50,809 nt of DNA from Acidobacteriota bacterium (lineage in GTDB: Bacteria > Acidobacteriota > Terriglobia > Terriglobales > Acidobacteriaceae): contig JAJZVZ010000014.1 of assembly GCA_021846945.1 (NCBI GenBank), positions 1 through 50,809 of the forward strand, in the 5' to 3' direction. This document shows positions 41,993-50,809 of this stretch, in pieces. A program made the position numbers and the translations under genes. Below the pieces are notes generated by a model that ran no database searches, was not told the DNA's origin, and worked only from the letters and a program-made list of their open reading frames with translations. Each line of letters starts with the position of its first letter. The first letter of the stretch is position 1.

Positions 41993-42550
41993 ATGAGACT
42001 AATGTTTACGATCCATGCCGGGGAATACCTGGTAGGAGATTACATTGAGCGAACCTTCGGAAAGCGCTGGAATGTGTGGACTCCGTCGAAGGACACTGGC
42101 ATAGACTTGCTTGTCACTGACAAGAAAAACCAACGAACAGTCTCGCTTCAAGTGAAATTCGGCAAAGATTTCCTACCCGGAAAGTCTGCCGAATTGCGGA
42201 AACAATTAAGCTGCCACAGTTGGTTCACGTTGAGCCGGGTGAAGCTCGATCGTTCAGAGGCTGAATTCTGGGTGTTTGTGTTGCCGGGATTCGCAAGTAA
42301 TAAGCCTGATTTTATAGTTATCCCAACGGTGAAACTGCGGTGGCACATGGACGAGATTTACGGCCATAAAGAGAACTTGCAGGTTTACCTCACATCCACA
42401 AAAAAGAGCAAATGCTGGGAGACCAGAACGCTTAGAAACGAGGATCTGGTCAAGATTGCAAGAGACACCTATGAGAATCCTAAGCTGGATCTTTCCAAAT
42501 ACCTGAATGGCGCTGGTTGGAATGCCCTCAAAGCTAAGCTGGACCATTAA
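41993..42550 (+). CDS. Hypothetical PD-(D/E)XK-like nuclease-fold protein
   Basis: A 185-residue protein, AT-richer than its neighbours. HAGEYLVGDYIERTFGKRWNVW is followed by KDTGIDLLVTD and TVSLQVKFGKDF: the order Glu11, Asp38 and Gln53-x-Lys55 matches a minimal restriction-endonuclease-fold core (E...D...QxK), as in DUF4365-like and Mrr-like proteins. The second half (FWVFVLPGFASNKPDFIVIPT, LQVYLTSTKKSKCWETRTLRNEDL, a short helix and C-terminal LDLSKYLNGAGWNALKAKL) resembles the C-terminal parts of such proteins. No methylase or helicase adjoins it. A solitary nuclease or a remnant of a defence island is possible; activity is unproven. Confidence 0.65.
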   Translation: MRLMFTIHAGEYLVGDYIERTFGKRWNVWTPSKDTGIDLLVTDKKNQRTVSLQVKFGKDFLPGKSAELRKQLSCHSWFTLSRVKLDRSEAEFWVFVLPGFASNKPDFIVIPTVKLRWHMDEIYGHKENLQVYLTSTKKSKCWETRTLRNEDLVKIARDTYENPKLDLSKYLNGAGWNALKAKLDH

Positions 42551-42623
42551 GAGCTATACACGCACTTTTCAGACACTACCCGCGAGGCTTCTCGGGCACA
42601 CGATCCATTTAGACTAGAAGGTT

Positions 42624-43928
42624 ATGGCCACTCTGAAAGCTGTGCGCGGGACGCGCGACCTTTTGCCGCCGGAGACGGCGCTGTGGAACCGGATCGAGGC
42701 GACCGCGCGCGCCGTTTTTGCCCGCTACAACTTCGGCGAGATCCGCACGCCCATCTTCGAAGACACCTCGCTCTTTGCCCGCAGCGTGGGCGAGGAGACC
42801 GACATCGTCTCGAAGGAGATGTACACGTGGGAGGACCGAGCGCGGGCACAGAGTGAGAAGTCGCAGTCGCTGACCCTCCGCCCCGAGAACACCGCCGGCG
42901 TCGTCCGCGCCTACATCGAGCACCGCCTGGGTGAAACCGGCCAGCTCCAGAAGCTCTACTACATCGGGCCGCAGTTCCGCCGTGAACGGCCGCAGAAAGG
43001 CCGCTACCGGCAGTTTTCGCAGATTGGGGCGGAGGTCATCGGGCCGCCTTCGGCAGGCAGCGAAAGCCCGCTGCGCGACGCCGAAGTGCTGGAGATGCTG
43101 GCCACGCTCCTCGACGAACTGGGTATCACCGGCTGGACGCTGGAACTGAATTCCGTCGGCTCGGCGGCCGACCGCACGCGCTATAACGAGGCGCTACGCG
43201 CGGCTCTGGAGCCGTTGGCCCCGGCGATGTGCGCCGATTGCCAGCGCCGCGCGGTCACCAATCCGCTGCGCGTTCTCGACTGCAAGGTGCCCGAAGATCA
43301 GCCCATCATTGCCACGCTGCCGGCGATTTCTGATTCCCTGGACGAGGATTCAAGGGCGCACTTTGCCGCCGTGACCGCGGCGCTGGATGCGGCGGGAGTG
43401 CCATACAAGCTCAACCACCGCCTCGTGCGCGGGCTCGATTACTACACGCGCACGACCTTCGAGTTTACGCACGGTGGGCTGGGGGCGCAGAATGCGCTGC
43501 TCGGCGGCGGACGCTACGACGGGCTGAGCGAGGCCATCGGCGGACCCAAAGCGCCGGGCATTGGCTTCGCGATTGGACTCGACCGGCTCGTGCTGACACT
43601 TCAGACGCAGGAACTCAACCAAAGCTCCGCCCCGCGGCAAGTGGCGGACGCTTACATTGCGCCGCTGGGTGAAAGCATAAATCCGGCCGCACTGGCGCTG
43701 GCCCGCGAGTTGCGCCGTACCGGCCTCCGCGTGGAACTGGGCGAGGGCGGCTTCCGGCTCAAAAAATCGTTTGAAGCGGCAGACAAGACTGCCCGCCGCA
43801 TCGTGATCCTCGGCGAGGACGAGCTCCAATCCGGTATTCTGACGGTGAAGGACTTCGCCAGCGGCAATCAAACCAAGGTTCCTCGCGCGGACCTGGTTGC
43901 CTTCCTCACACAATCAGCAAGCGAGTAA
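42624..43928 (+). CDS. hisS: Histidyl-tRNA synthetase
   Basis: A 434-residue class IIa synthetase charging tRNA-His. KAVRGTRDLLPPETALWNRIE is the family N-terminus, SQSLTLRPENTAGVVRAYIEH, YYIGPQFRRERPQKGRYRQFSQIGAEVIG (motif 2) and LVRGLDYYTRTTFEF (His-specific motif A) are present. GGGRYDGL and APGIGFAIGLDRLVL (motif 3) follow, then a Rossmann-like anticodon domain (DAYIAPLGE...IVILGEDELQSGILTVKD). Length fits the family. It is followed 12 bases later by aspS, an arrangement common in bacteria. Confidence 0.96.
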   Translation: MATLKAVRGTRDLLPPETALWNRIEATARAVFARYNFGEIRTPIFEDTSLFARSVGEETDIVSKEMYTWEDRARAQSEKSQSLTLRPENTAGVVRAYIEHRLGETGQLQKLYYIGPQFRRERPQKGRYRQFSQIGAEVIGPPSAGSESPLRDAEVLEMLATLLDELGITGWTLELNSVGSAADRTRYNEALRAALEPLAPAMCADCQRRAVTNPLRVLDCKVPEDQPIIATLPAISDSLDEDSRAHFAAVTAALDAAGVPYKLNHRLVRGLDYYTRTTFEFTHGGLGAQNALLGGGRYDGLSEAIGGPKAPGIGFAIGLDRLVLTLQTQELNQSSAPRQVADAYIAPLGESINPAALALARELRRTGLRVELGEGGFRLKKSFEAADKTARRIVILGEDELQSGILTVKDFASGNQTKVPRADLVAFLTQSASE

Positions 43929-43940
43929 AGGACAAGGGCA

Positions 43941-45818
<1,878 letters not shown>

Positions 45819-45891
45819 TTTTGCTGTAGGCTGCGGCGGCTATGGCCGGTCCAGCTCCGCGAACACCTCGCTGAGCACGATGCAGATGGGC

Positions 45892-45911
45892 ACGGCTGCC
45901 ATGGCAGCCGT
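45892..45911. repeat. 20-bp perfect palindrome between convergent genes
   Basis: ACGGCTGCCATGGCAGCCGT reads the same on both strands and sits between the convergent ends of aspS and a small minus-strand gene. With no loop and no T-tract it is not a typical intrinsic terminator; a protein-binding site or short repeat element is possible. Confidence 0.5.
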
Positions 45912-45980
45912 ATGATCCTCCCCGGTCAAGTTCCCAACCAAAGGCCTGCCGTGATTCAATTTATCGGGAGTACGGCCACC

Positions 45981-46286
45981 CTACTCAGGGTTCTTTGCGC
46001 CGCTTTCGTCGTCACCTTCGACCGAGATCCGCAGCGAACGCAGGAAGTTCACGTCATTCCGAGTGAACTGGCCGGCCTGGCCGCTCTCTTCGGTCTCCAC
46101 ATCGCCATCCTCGCCTTCTTTCGCGCCGACCTCGTTGAGGCCGATGGTGGCTTCGAGCATGAGCAGCACGTCAAAGCCATGCTTGCGGATGTCCTGGACC
46201 ACTCCGGCGATCTGCTCGCTCTCGATGACCGACTCGTGGATGGCCTCGCCCAGTTGCTGAATCAGTTCACGCAGACGGGATGTCAT
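45981..46286 (-). CDS. Small helical/acidic hypothetical protein
   Basis: A 101-residue protein. The N-terminal ~50 residues are strongly helical (MTSRLRELIQQLGEAIHESVIESE, AGVVQDIRKHGFDVLLMLEATIGL); the C-terminal half is Glu/Asp-rich and low-complexity. The same strand frame extends to 46508, but ATG 46286 has GGAGGTG upstream. A plus-strand frame over the same stretch has no comparable start signal. I recall similar conserved hypotheticals in Acidobacteriota but no function. Confidence 0.65.
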   Translation of the reverse strand: MTSRLRELIQQLGEAIHESVIESEQIAGVVQDIRKHGFDVLLMLEATIGLNEVGAKEGEDGDVETEESGQAGQFTRNDVNFLRSLRISVEGDDESGAKNPE

Positions 46287-46449
46287 AGGCACCTCCAAGA
46301 AACGGCGCCCTGCGCAGGATGCGATGCGCAGGTTGCGGCGTGAGACTCCTCTTACCATACTTCCGATATGGCTCAAGAGCAAATCGGAAGTTTCGCGCAG
46401 GTGCAAAAAAAGCCGCACTTCACGAGTCGCTGCTAACATCATAAACGGG

Positions 46450-46881
46450 ATGAGACCGCAGACCATCGGCCGTGTGCTGGGCATCGGCGTACGCGTGGCG
46501 ACGCGCACGGTGGGCCAGCGTCTGGCCGGTCAGGGCGCCTCGACCGCCACGGCGGTCGCCGCCTCTGCCGGTATCGGCGGCGAGCAGGGCCGGGCGGCAG
46601 GGCAGACCGCGGGGCAAACCGTCGTGCAGGGCGGGCGCGGCGTAGCCCGGGGCCTGCGCGGCTTTCTTCGGCCTTTCCAGCGCGTGGGCAGCATTGTCTG
46701 GCTTGAGGTCAGCGGGGTCTTCTTCTTGTTATTCGTGCTGGTCTTTGCCCGCGGGGTCTGGAATCTGAGAGCCAGCTTCACGCAGGGTGCGGATCACTAC
46801 AAGTTTGTCACCGACGCCGTCCTTATGCTGCTCTTTCTCTACCTGAGCGTAAGCTCATTCTGGCGGGCGCGGCGCAAGTAA
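46450..46881 (+). CDS. Hypothetical two-helix membrane protein
   Basis: A 143-residue protein. Residues 1-75 are Gly/Ala/Gln-rich and positively charged (RTVGQRLAGQGASTATAVAA, GQTAGQTVVQGGRGVARGLRG), and the C-terminal half holds two membrane helices (VWLEVSGVFFLLFVLVFARGVW and FVTDAVLMLLFLYLSVSSFW) ending in RARRK. The ATG at 46450 begins the natural-looking part; upstream frame is Arg/Ser-rich. It is divergent from the small helical gene. No family recognised. Confidence 0.65.
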   Translation: MRPQTIGRVLGIGVRVATRTVGQRLAGQGASTATAVAASAGIGGEQGRAAGQTAGQTVVQGGRGVARGLRGFLRPFQRVGSIVWLEVSGVFFLLFVLVFARGVWNLRASFTQGADHYKFVTDAVLMLLFLYLSVSSFWRARRK

Positions 46882-46992
46882 GATCCATCAGCCGTTCCAG
46901 ATTGCGGCCTTGAATGCGGCCGTAGAGGGTCGGAATGGTTGTCGGCGATTCTCCCTGCGCGCTCTCTGGTGAGGAGGGCGAGGCCCGTCACT

Positions 46993-47163
46993 TTACCGCG
47001 GTGGAGTGGACCCTCTCTGGGTGAGCCGCCAGACGCCGAGGCAGATCGCCATCAAGCCCACGATGAAGGCCAGCCACATGCGGCCGCCGGAGTGCATCCT
47101 CCAGCCCTCATAGAGCGCAAAAATTCCTGCCGCGATGAGAATGATTCCCCGAGCCTGATTCAT
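46993..47163 (-). CDS. 56-residue small membrane protein
   Basis: A short ORF on the minus strand (ATG 47163, stop TAA 46993). The product has two hydrophobic stretches, GIILIAAGIFALYEGW and WLAFIVGLMAICLGVWRL, with a Gly/Met hinge between and a short basic tail. Weak GGCCGGC precedes the start, so translation evidence is modest, but codon use and hydrophobic pattern look real. Function unknown. Confidence 0.6.
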   Translation of the reverse strand: MNQARGIILIAAGIFALYEGWRMHSGGRMWLAFIVGLMAICLGVWRLTQRGSTPPR

Positions 47164-47220
47164 GCCGGCCGCCTCTCTTCCTCAGGAACTCTTTCATCCT
47201 AAGCCCGCAACACTCCCTCT

Positions 47221-47246
47221 GACCCGGCCCCGTTTGACCCGGCCCC
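47221..47246. repeat. Short direct repeat upstream of gcvT
   Basis: GACCCGGCCCC occurs at 47221-47231 and 47236-47246, with a 15-base period. It lies about 50 bases before the gcvT start and could be a binding-site pair or simple repeat. No glycine-riboswitch features are seen here. Confidence 0.4.
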
Positions 47247-47298
47247 TACTCAATCCCTATGGTGTGTAGGGTAAAGCAAGTTCACGAAAGGACTCCGC

Positions 47299-48462
47299 AT
47301 GACGACCCAGGCCGCACCCTCCGCTCCACCCTCCGCGCCTCTCAAGAAGACCGCTCTGAATGCCACACACCGTGCCCTGAAGGCCAAAATGGTGGATTTT
47401 GGCGGCTGGGATATGCCGGTGGAATATCCGGGCGCCGGTGGGGGCCTCATCGCCGAGCACATGGCCGTGCGCACCGGCGTGGGCCTCTTCGACGTGAGCC
47501 ACATGGGCGAAATTCAGTTTCGCGGCCCGGGCGCGCTGGCCGCCGTGCAGCACATCACCATGAACGACGCCTCTCGCCTGCAGGATGGGCAGGCGCAGTA
47601 CTCCGCTCTGCTCACGCCCGAGGGCACGTTTGTGGACGACATCCTGGTGCACCGCCTCGGACTGAATGACTACCTGCTCGTGGTCAACGCTGGTACTACG
47701 GAGAAGGATTTTGCCTGGATCCGGCGCCAGGCGGGCGGCTTGCCGGGAATCCACATCAGCAACTACTCCAGCTATTATTCTCAACTGGCGGTGCAAGGAC
47801 CGCGCGCACTGGAAACGCTGCAAAAGCTGACCAAGGTGGATCTGGCGGCGATCCGGAATTACTGGTTTGCCTGGGGTACGGTGGCCAGCATCCCCAACGT
47901 GCTGATTGCGCGCACCGGCTACACCGGCGAAGACGGCTTTGAGGTTTACATCCCGTCAGACGAACCAACGACGGTGAAGATGTGGAACGCGCTGCTCGAT
48001 GCGGGCGCCGAGTTCGGCATCCGGCCCTGCGGACTGGGGGCGCGCAACACGCTGCGGCTTGAAGCGGGAATGAGCCTTTATGGCCACGAGATCTCCGAAG
48101 AAACCAACGTCTTTGAGGCCGGACTCACCCGCTGGCTCAAGCTCGACAAGGGCGAGTTCATTGGCCGCGACGCGCTCGCGGCCGTGCAGGCAGCCGGAGG
48201 GCCGCAGCGGAAGCTTATCGGCCTGGAGATGATCGAGCGCGGCATTGGACGCGACGGGTATCCTGTCCTCTCGCTGGCCGGGGAACCGATCGGCAGGATT
48301 ACGTCCGGGTCTCCCGCGCCGTTCCTGAAGGCCAACATTGCGCTGGCGACGGTTCCTGCGCCGGTGGCTGTCGATGGCGGGGATCTGCTGGTGGACGTGC
48401 GCGGCAACCGCGTGCGGGCCCGGCAGGTGGCGCTTCCATTTTATAAGCGACAGAAAAAATAG
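47299..48462 (+). CDS. gcvT: Glycine cleavage system T protein (aminomethyltransferase)
   Basis: A 387-residue folate-dependent aminomethyltransferase, which takes the methylene from the aminomethyl-lipoyl H protein to tetrahydrofolate and releases ammonia. A ~20-residue Ala/Pro extension precedes HRALKAKMVDFGGWDMPVEYPG. GLIAEHMAVRTGVGLFDVSHMGEI carries the catalytic/folate Asp region (DVSHMGE). QYSALLTPEGTFVDDILVHRL, ARTGYTGEDGFEVYIPSDE and LGARNTLRLEAGMSLYGHEI are family hallmarks, and GRDALAAVQ with GRITSGSPAPFL close it. AAAGGA lies six bases before ATG 47299. No gcvH or gcvP follows in the window. Confidence 0.95.
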   Translation: MTTQAAPSAPPSAPLKKTALNATHRALKAKMVDFGGWDMPVEYPGAGGGLIAEHMAVRTGVGLFDVSHMGEIQFRGPGALAAVQHITMNDASRLQDGQAQYSALLTPEGTFVDDILVHRLGLNDYLLVVNAGTTEKDFAWIRRQAGGLPGIHISNYSSYYSQLAVQGPRALETLQKLTKVDLAAIRNYWFAWGTVASIPNVLIARTGYTGEDGFEVYIPSDEPTTVKMWNALLDAGAEFGIRPCGLGARNTLRLEAGMSLYGHEISEETNVFEAGLTRWLKLDKGEFIGRDALAAVQAAGGPQRKLIGLEMIERGIGRDGYPVLSLAGEPIGRITSGSPAPFLKANIALATVPAPVAVDGGDLLVDVRGNRVRARQVALPFYKRQKK

Positions 48463-48688
48463 GGCTTAACGAATTTCCTCGCAGAGTATCAGCCGCCTTC
48501 CGCTTCAGCGCGTTCTGAAAAGGGAAGCCTGACTCAAAATCGAGTAAAAACTACACAGTTCGCGAAGCTTCTCTCTCATTGCCGATCCAATATTCGGATT
48601 GAACTAGATTCCAGCGTCATTCTTTTGGCTATATAACCATCGTATTTTCTATGCATTGTCGCAATTCTCCTGTGGGGTGGGGTTTGGC

Positions 48689-48711
48689 CCCTTACCTGCT
48701 TTAAGTAAGGG
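48689..48711 (+). promoter_or_regulatory. RNA hairpin in the leader
   Basis: CCCTTAC and GTAAGGG pair perfectly across a 9-base loop. It is not followed directly by a T-tract, so it is not an obvious terminator. Confidence 0.4.
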
Positions 48712-48733
48712 CGAAGAGAACGGAGGGAACCTG

Positions 48734-48757
48734 ATGCTCTTCACCCTTCAGCTCTAA
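48734..48757 (+). CDS. Possible seven-codon leader peptide (uORF)
   Basis: ATG-CTC-TTC-ACC-CTT-CAG-CTC-TAA encodes M-L-F-T-L-Q-L. A consensus GGAGG lies at 48722-48726, seven bases upstream. The stop is followed by an A-run and, 36 bases later, the GTG of the next gene. Its initiating region is embedded in the 48713-48742 hairpin. It is a candidate only. Confidence 0.3.
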   Translation: MLFTLQL

Positions 48758-48793
48758 AAAAACAACAATTCGTCGAGATCGGGGGAAATTTGC

Positions 48794-50008
48794 GTGTACA
48801 AGACGCGGGAAGTCATTTTTTGTCTTTGGTGTGTTGCCTCGGTGGTTCTGGGCGGCGCGTGCCGCGCCCAGACCGCACATTTGCCGCAACAGTTGTTATT
48901 CAACACTTTTCAGACCAGCTCGACTCCTGGCCAAAGCCAATTGCAGCCGACGCTCGCAGTCCCCAGCTTTTCGAGCTCGTCGCCCGGGGCTGTGGGAGCT
49001 GGCGCGGACCCGTCCCCACAAGAGAGCGCGCTCCAGCCAGGGGACGGGCACGAAGCATTCGTGAGGCCGATCAACGACGACGGCACGCAACGAAGCCGGA
49101 AGCCCTACTGGGGACCAACGACGAGCGGCCCCTTTTTCACAGGAACTGCAGAGGTAGAGCCGATGGGCTCGCGCTATTGGGAGCCCTATCTGTTCGATTA
49201 CAGGCAGACCGGCTCAACCAGCATGAATTACAACCAGAAGATGGCCGTTGGAATGGGGAACAACCTGGAATTTGACGCACAGGTTCCATTGATTCTCAAC
49301 ATCGCGAAGCCGCCGGTTACGCCGGCCGGCACCACCGTGAGTCAGTTTGGGCCGGGCGATGCGCACCTGGACTTCAAGTATCAGCTGACTGAGGATGCGA
49401 ATCCCTACAAGTTTCTGGCGCGGCCTGCGATGGCGCTGACTGCAGACTTTTTTCTCCCCTCGGGGAATGCATCCGGCCTGCGGCCGAGCCGCTATGGCGT
49501 TGATCAGTTTGGAAACGGTACCTTCCAGGAAGGGCTGTCGTTGTTGATTCATAAACGGGCGCATCCGTTCGAGTTCTACGGGCAGTTCGGCGATCTGATC
49601 GAAGACCCGACCACAGTGTCACAGGGATACAGCTACAACAACGGCATCACCAGCGTGCAATCCGGCAAGAATGTGCGAATGATTGACGGCAATCTGCTGT
49701 ACTACAGCGCTGCGGTCGAGTACGTCATCAACTCAAAGCGCGGGATCGGCGTGCTGGCCGAGCTGGATGGACAGGCTCAAAGCCTGCACAACCTGTTCTT
49801 CGGCAAGGCCACGGCTCCCGGCTACTCCTATCTTTCCGCCTCTCCCGAAGTGGAATATACCTGGCCGGCGCGTAAAAACTTCGCGATCACATGGGGCGCT
49901 GGGGTCAACCTTCCCGTGGAACGGGGCGATTTCCCTCACCTCTTCACGCCCATGGCCACCGTCACATTCTGCTTCAACGGTCCCAACGGTGGAAGAGAAT
50001 CTCAATAA
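48794..50008 (+). CDS. Predicted outer-membrane beta-barrel protein
   Basis: A 404-residue exported protein. The signal peptide (EVIFCLWCVASVVLGGACRAQ) is followed by ~80 Ser/Pro/Gln-rich residues and then by alternating amphipathic strands typical of transporter/porin-like barrels: MAVGMGNNLEFDAQVPLIL, GDAHLDFKYQLT, PAMALTADFFLPSG, FEFYGQFGDL, LYYSAAVEYVINSKRGIGVLAEL, YLSASPEVEYTW and a terminal VTFCFNGP. It resembles the 'MetA-pathway' transporter-like family in pattern, but I do not assign it. GTG 48794 has GGGGG eight bases upstream. Role in uptake or export unknown. Confidence 0.7.
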   Translation: MYKTREVIFCLWCVASVVLGGACRAQTAHLPQQLLFNTFQTSSTPGQSQLQPTLAVPSFSSSSPGAVGAGADPSPQESALQPGDGHEAFVRPINDDGTQRSRKPYWGPTTSGPFFTGTAEVEPMGSRYWEPYLFDYRQTGSTSMNYNQKMAVGMGNNLEFDAQVPLILNIAKPPVTPAGTTVSQFGPGDAHLDFKYQLTEDANPYKFLARPAMALTADFFLPSGNASGLRPSRYGVDQFGNGTFQEGLSLLIHKRAHPFEFYGQFGDLIEDPTTVSQGYSYNNGITSVQSGKNVRMIDGNLLYYSAAVEYVINSKRGIGVLAELDGQAQSLHNLFFGKATAPGYSYLSASPEVEYTWPARKNFAITWGAGVNLPVERGDFPHLFTPMATVTFCFNGPNGGRESQ

Positions 50009-50197
50009 ATTCAGCAGCTTATGGGGCAGTGGCAGCCGGATATGGGCTGCGCTGCCCCGGAGTCTGATACTTTTTATCCAGGCTCAACCAAAAAAATATT
50101 CGTTCCTTATGGTGTGGCGGCTAACTTGCATGTATGCTGGCAGCTAACACAATGCCGGTACCCGGGACGTTTGTTAGCGAGTGTAAGGAGGGAACCG

Positions 50198-50443
50198 ATG
50201 TTGATTTTAAGGCATTTTCTACGCGCACTCTTCTTTCTCGGAGCCTTTCTGCTCGGCTCACTGATGGTTGAATATACGGAGGCTTTTCCTGCCAGACCGG
50301 CGCCATCCGGGCGTATCCATAAGCTTTTTCGTTTCGGTGGCAGAACCTTTCAGTTGGTCTCCGCGGTTGGCGGACTCCTGGATGTGGTGGCGTTGCTGCT
50401 GCTGATCACCGGCTGGTTCTCTGAGCTGTTGCTGGGCTTCTGA
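50198..50443 (+). CDS. Small membrane protein, function unknown
   Basis: An 81-residue protein with two hydrophobic helices (ILRHFLRALFFLGAFLLGSLMVEY and GLLDVVALLLLITGWFSELLLG) separated by a short Arg/Pro segment. AAGGAGG precedes ATG 50198 at ideal spacing. The frame continues to 50021, but nothing upstream looks coding. No family recognised. Confidence 0.65.
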   Translation: MLILRHFLRALFFLGAFLLGSLMVEYTEAFPARPAPSGRIHKLFRFGGRTFQLVSAVGGLLDVVALLLLITGWFSELLLGF

Positions 50444-50809
50444 TCCATCCCGGTTGAGCCGGCGCTGCTTCTTTCTCTTCGCCCAGAGATGCGGAACGCG
50501 CAAGGGAAGCAGGCCGGCTCCCGGGTTCTCTTACGCTGGTTTCCTGAATTTCCGCCCGCTGCTGTAAAAAATCCCTCGCCGGACAATGTCGCAAGAGTGA
50601 AATTATTGAAGATCGTCCGCCCATCGCAGAGAGAGTGAGACTCTTGCGCATCTGCGGCGGGCGTTTACCAAAATGGAACTGACGAGTAGCCGACGATACT
50701 CCCGCGTCGTCGTCGATGAGCGTCTAGATTTATCAGTTCGAGGTACTTGCACGAGCTTCTGAACACTTGCCAAACGCATGCCGCGATCATACTTCTTTGC
50801 CCTTGGATC
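50444..50809. other. Terminal stretch without a recognisable gene
   Basis: The last 366 bases hold only short frames of low plausibility on the minus strand (for example 50406-50651) and no RNA gene, repeat or terminator that I can support. Confidence 0.4.

Larger units (their letters stand above)
48463..48793 (+). other. 330-base leader region of the outer-membrane protein gene
   Basis: This gap is AT-richer than the flanks. Its downstream part holds a hairpin (48689-48711), a second partly overlapping GAAGAG/CTCTTC pairing (48713-48742) and a seven-codon ORF with good initiation signals. TATATAA-like sequence near 48630 could be a -10. The layout suggests a structured leader, but no known riboswitch is recognised. 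Confidence 0.4.

Noticed and set aside
42560-42623. Intrinsic terminator before hisS
   Set aside because: The CCCGCGAGGCTTCTCGGG stem is imperfect and has no following T-tract.
34771-43940. tRNA genes near the asnS/hisS/aspS synthetases
   Set aside because: No sequence with a T-loop GGTTCRANNCC and matching acceptor arm was found in the gaps.
47164-47298. Glycine riboswitch upstream of gcvT
   Set aside because: No conserved aptamer helices or kink-turn sequence can be recognised; only a short GC-rich direct repeat is present.

Overview
The window is about 51 kb of high-GC, densely coding bacterial DNA. No rRNA, tRNA, plasmid or phage marker is visible to fix the taxonomy. The combination of secreted polysaccharide enzymes (CE15, GH3, GH27, sulfatase), a CehA/McbA metallohydrolase, ADP-heptose genes and several small proteins that resemble Acidobacteriota hypotheticals suggests a soil Acidobacteriota (Terriglobia-like) chromosome. 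That assignment is an inference.

Region A (1-16.4 kb) is a carbohydrate-use locus. It holds a 5'-truncated glycoside-hydrolase-like protein, an HpcH/HpaI aldolase, a DeoR-type regulator, a GH27 alpha-galactosidase with a ricin-type lectin tail, a decayed SDR, a Tat-exported sulfatase, a secreted CocE-type hydrolase and an M20 deacylase. It ends in a tight four-gene operon (class I aldolase, mutarotase-like protein, FGGY kinase, FucI/AraA-type isomerase) behind a near-consensus promoter. The operon reads as an isomerase-kinase-aldolase route for an unidentified aldose; three of its four genes appear to start with TTG.

Region B (16.6-23.7 kb) is a translationally coupled operon: a PfkB kinase fused to a HAD phosphatase, an HldE-C-type nucleotidyltransferase, an HldD epimerase, GmhA, a sugar-porter MFS protein and an aldehyde dehydrogenase. 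Together the first four genes could supply every step from sedoheptulose 7-phosphate to ADP-L-glycero-D-manno-heptose, with the fused HAD standing in for GmhB. This is the most unusual arrangement in the window.

Region C (23.7-36.2 kb) is a mosaic. It holds a PHP-type metallohydrolase, a decaying arsenic locus (arsR facing arsM, with a broken arsC), VOC and cupin proteins, a KduD-like SDR with a start problem, shikimate dehydrogenase, a truncated S41 peptidase, an XRE-cupin regulator, a TIGR01777 SDR and asnS.

Region D (36.2-42.6 kb) is accessory DNA between asnS and hisS: a PaeR7I/XhoI-type restriction endonuclease with a beta-class methyltransferase, a CE15 esterase with a GH3 enzyme, and an orphan PD-(D/E)XK-like protein.

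Region E (42.6-50.8 kb) returns to core genes: hisS, aspS, small membrane or helical proteins, gcvT, a predicted outer-membrane protein with a possible leader ORF, and a small membrane protein. The final ~370 bases show no convincing gene.
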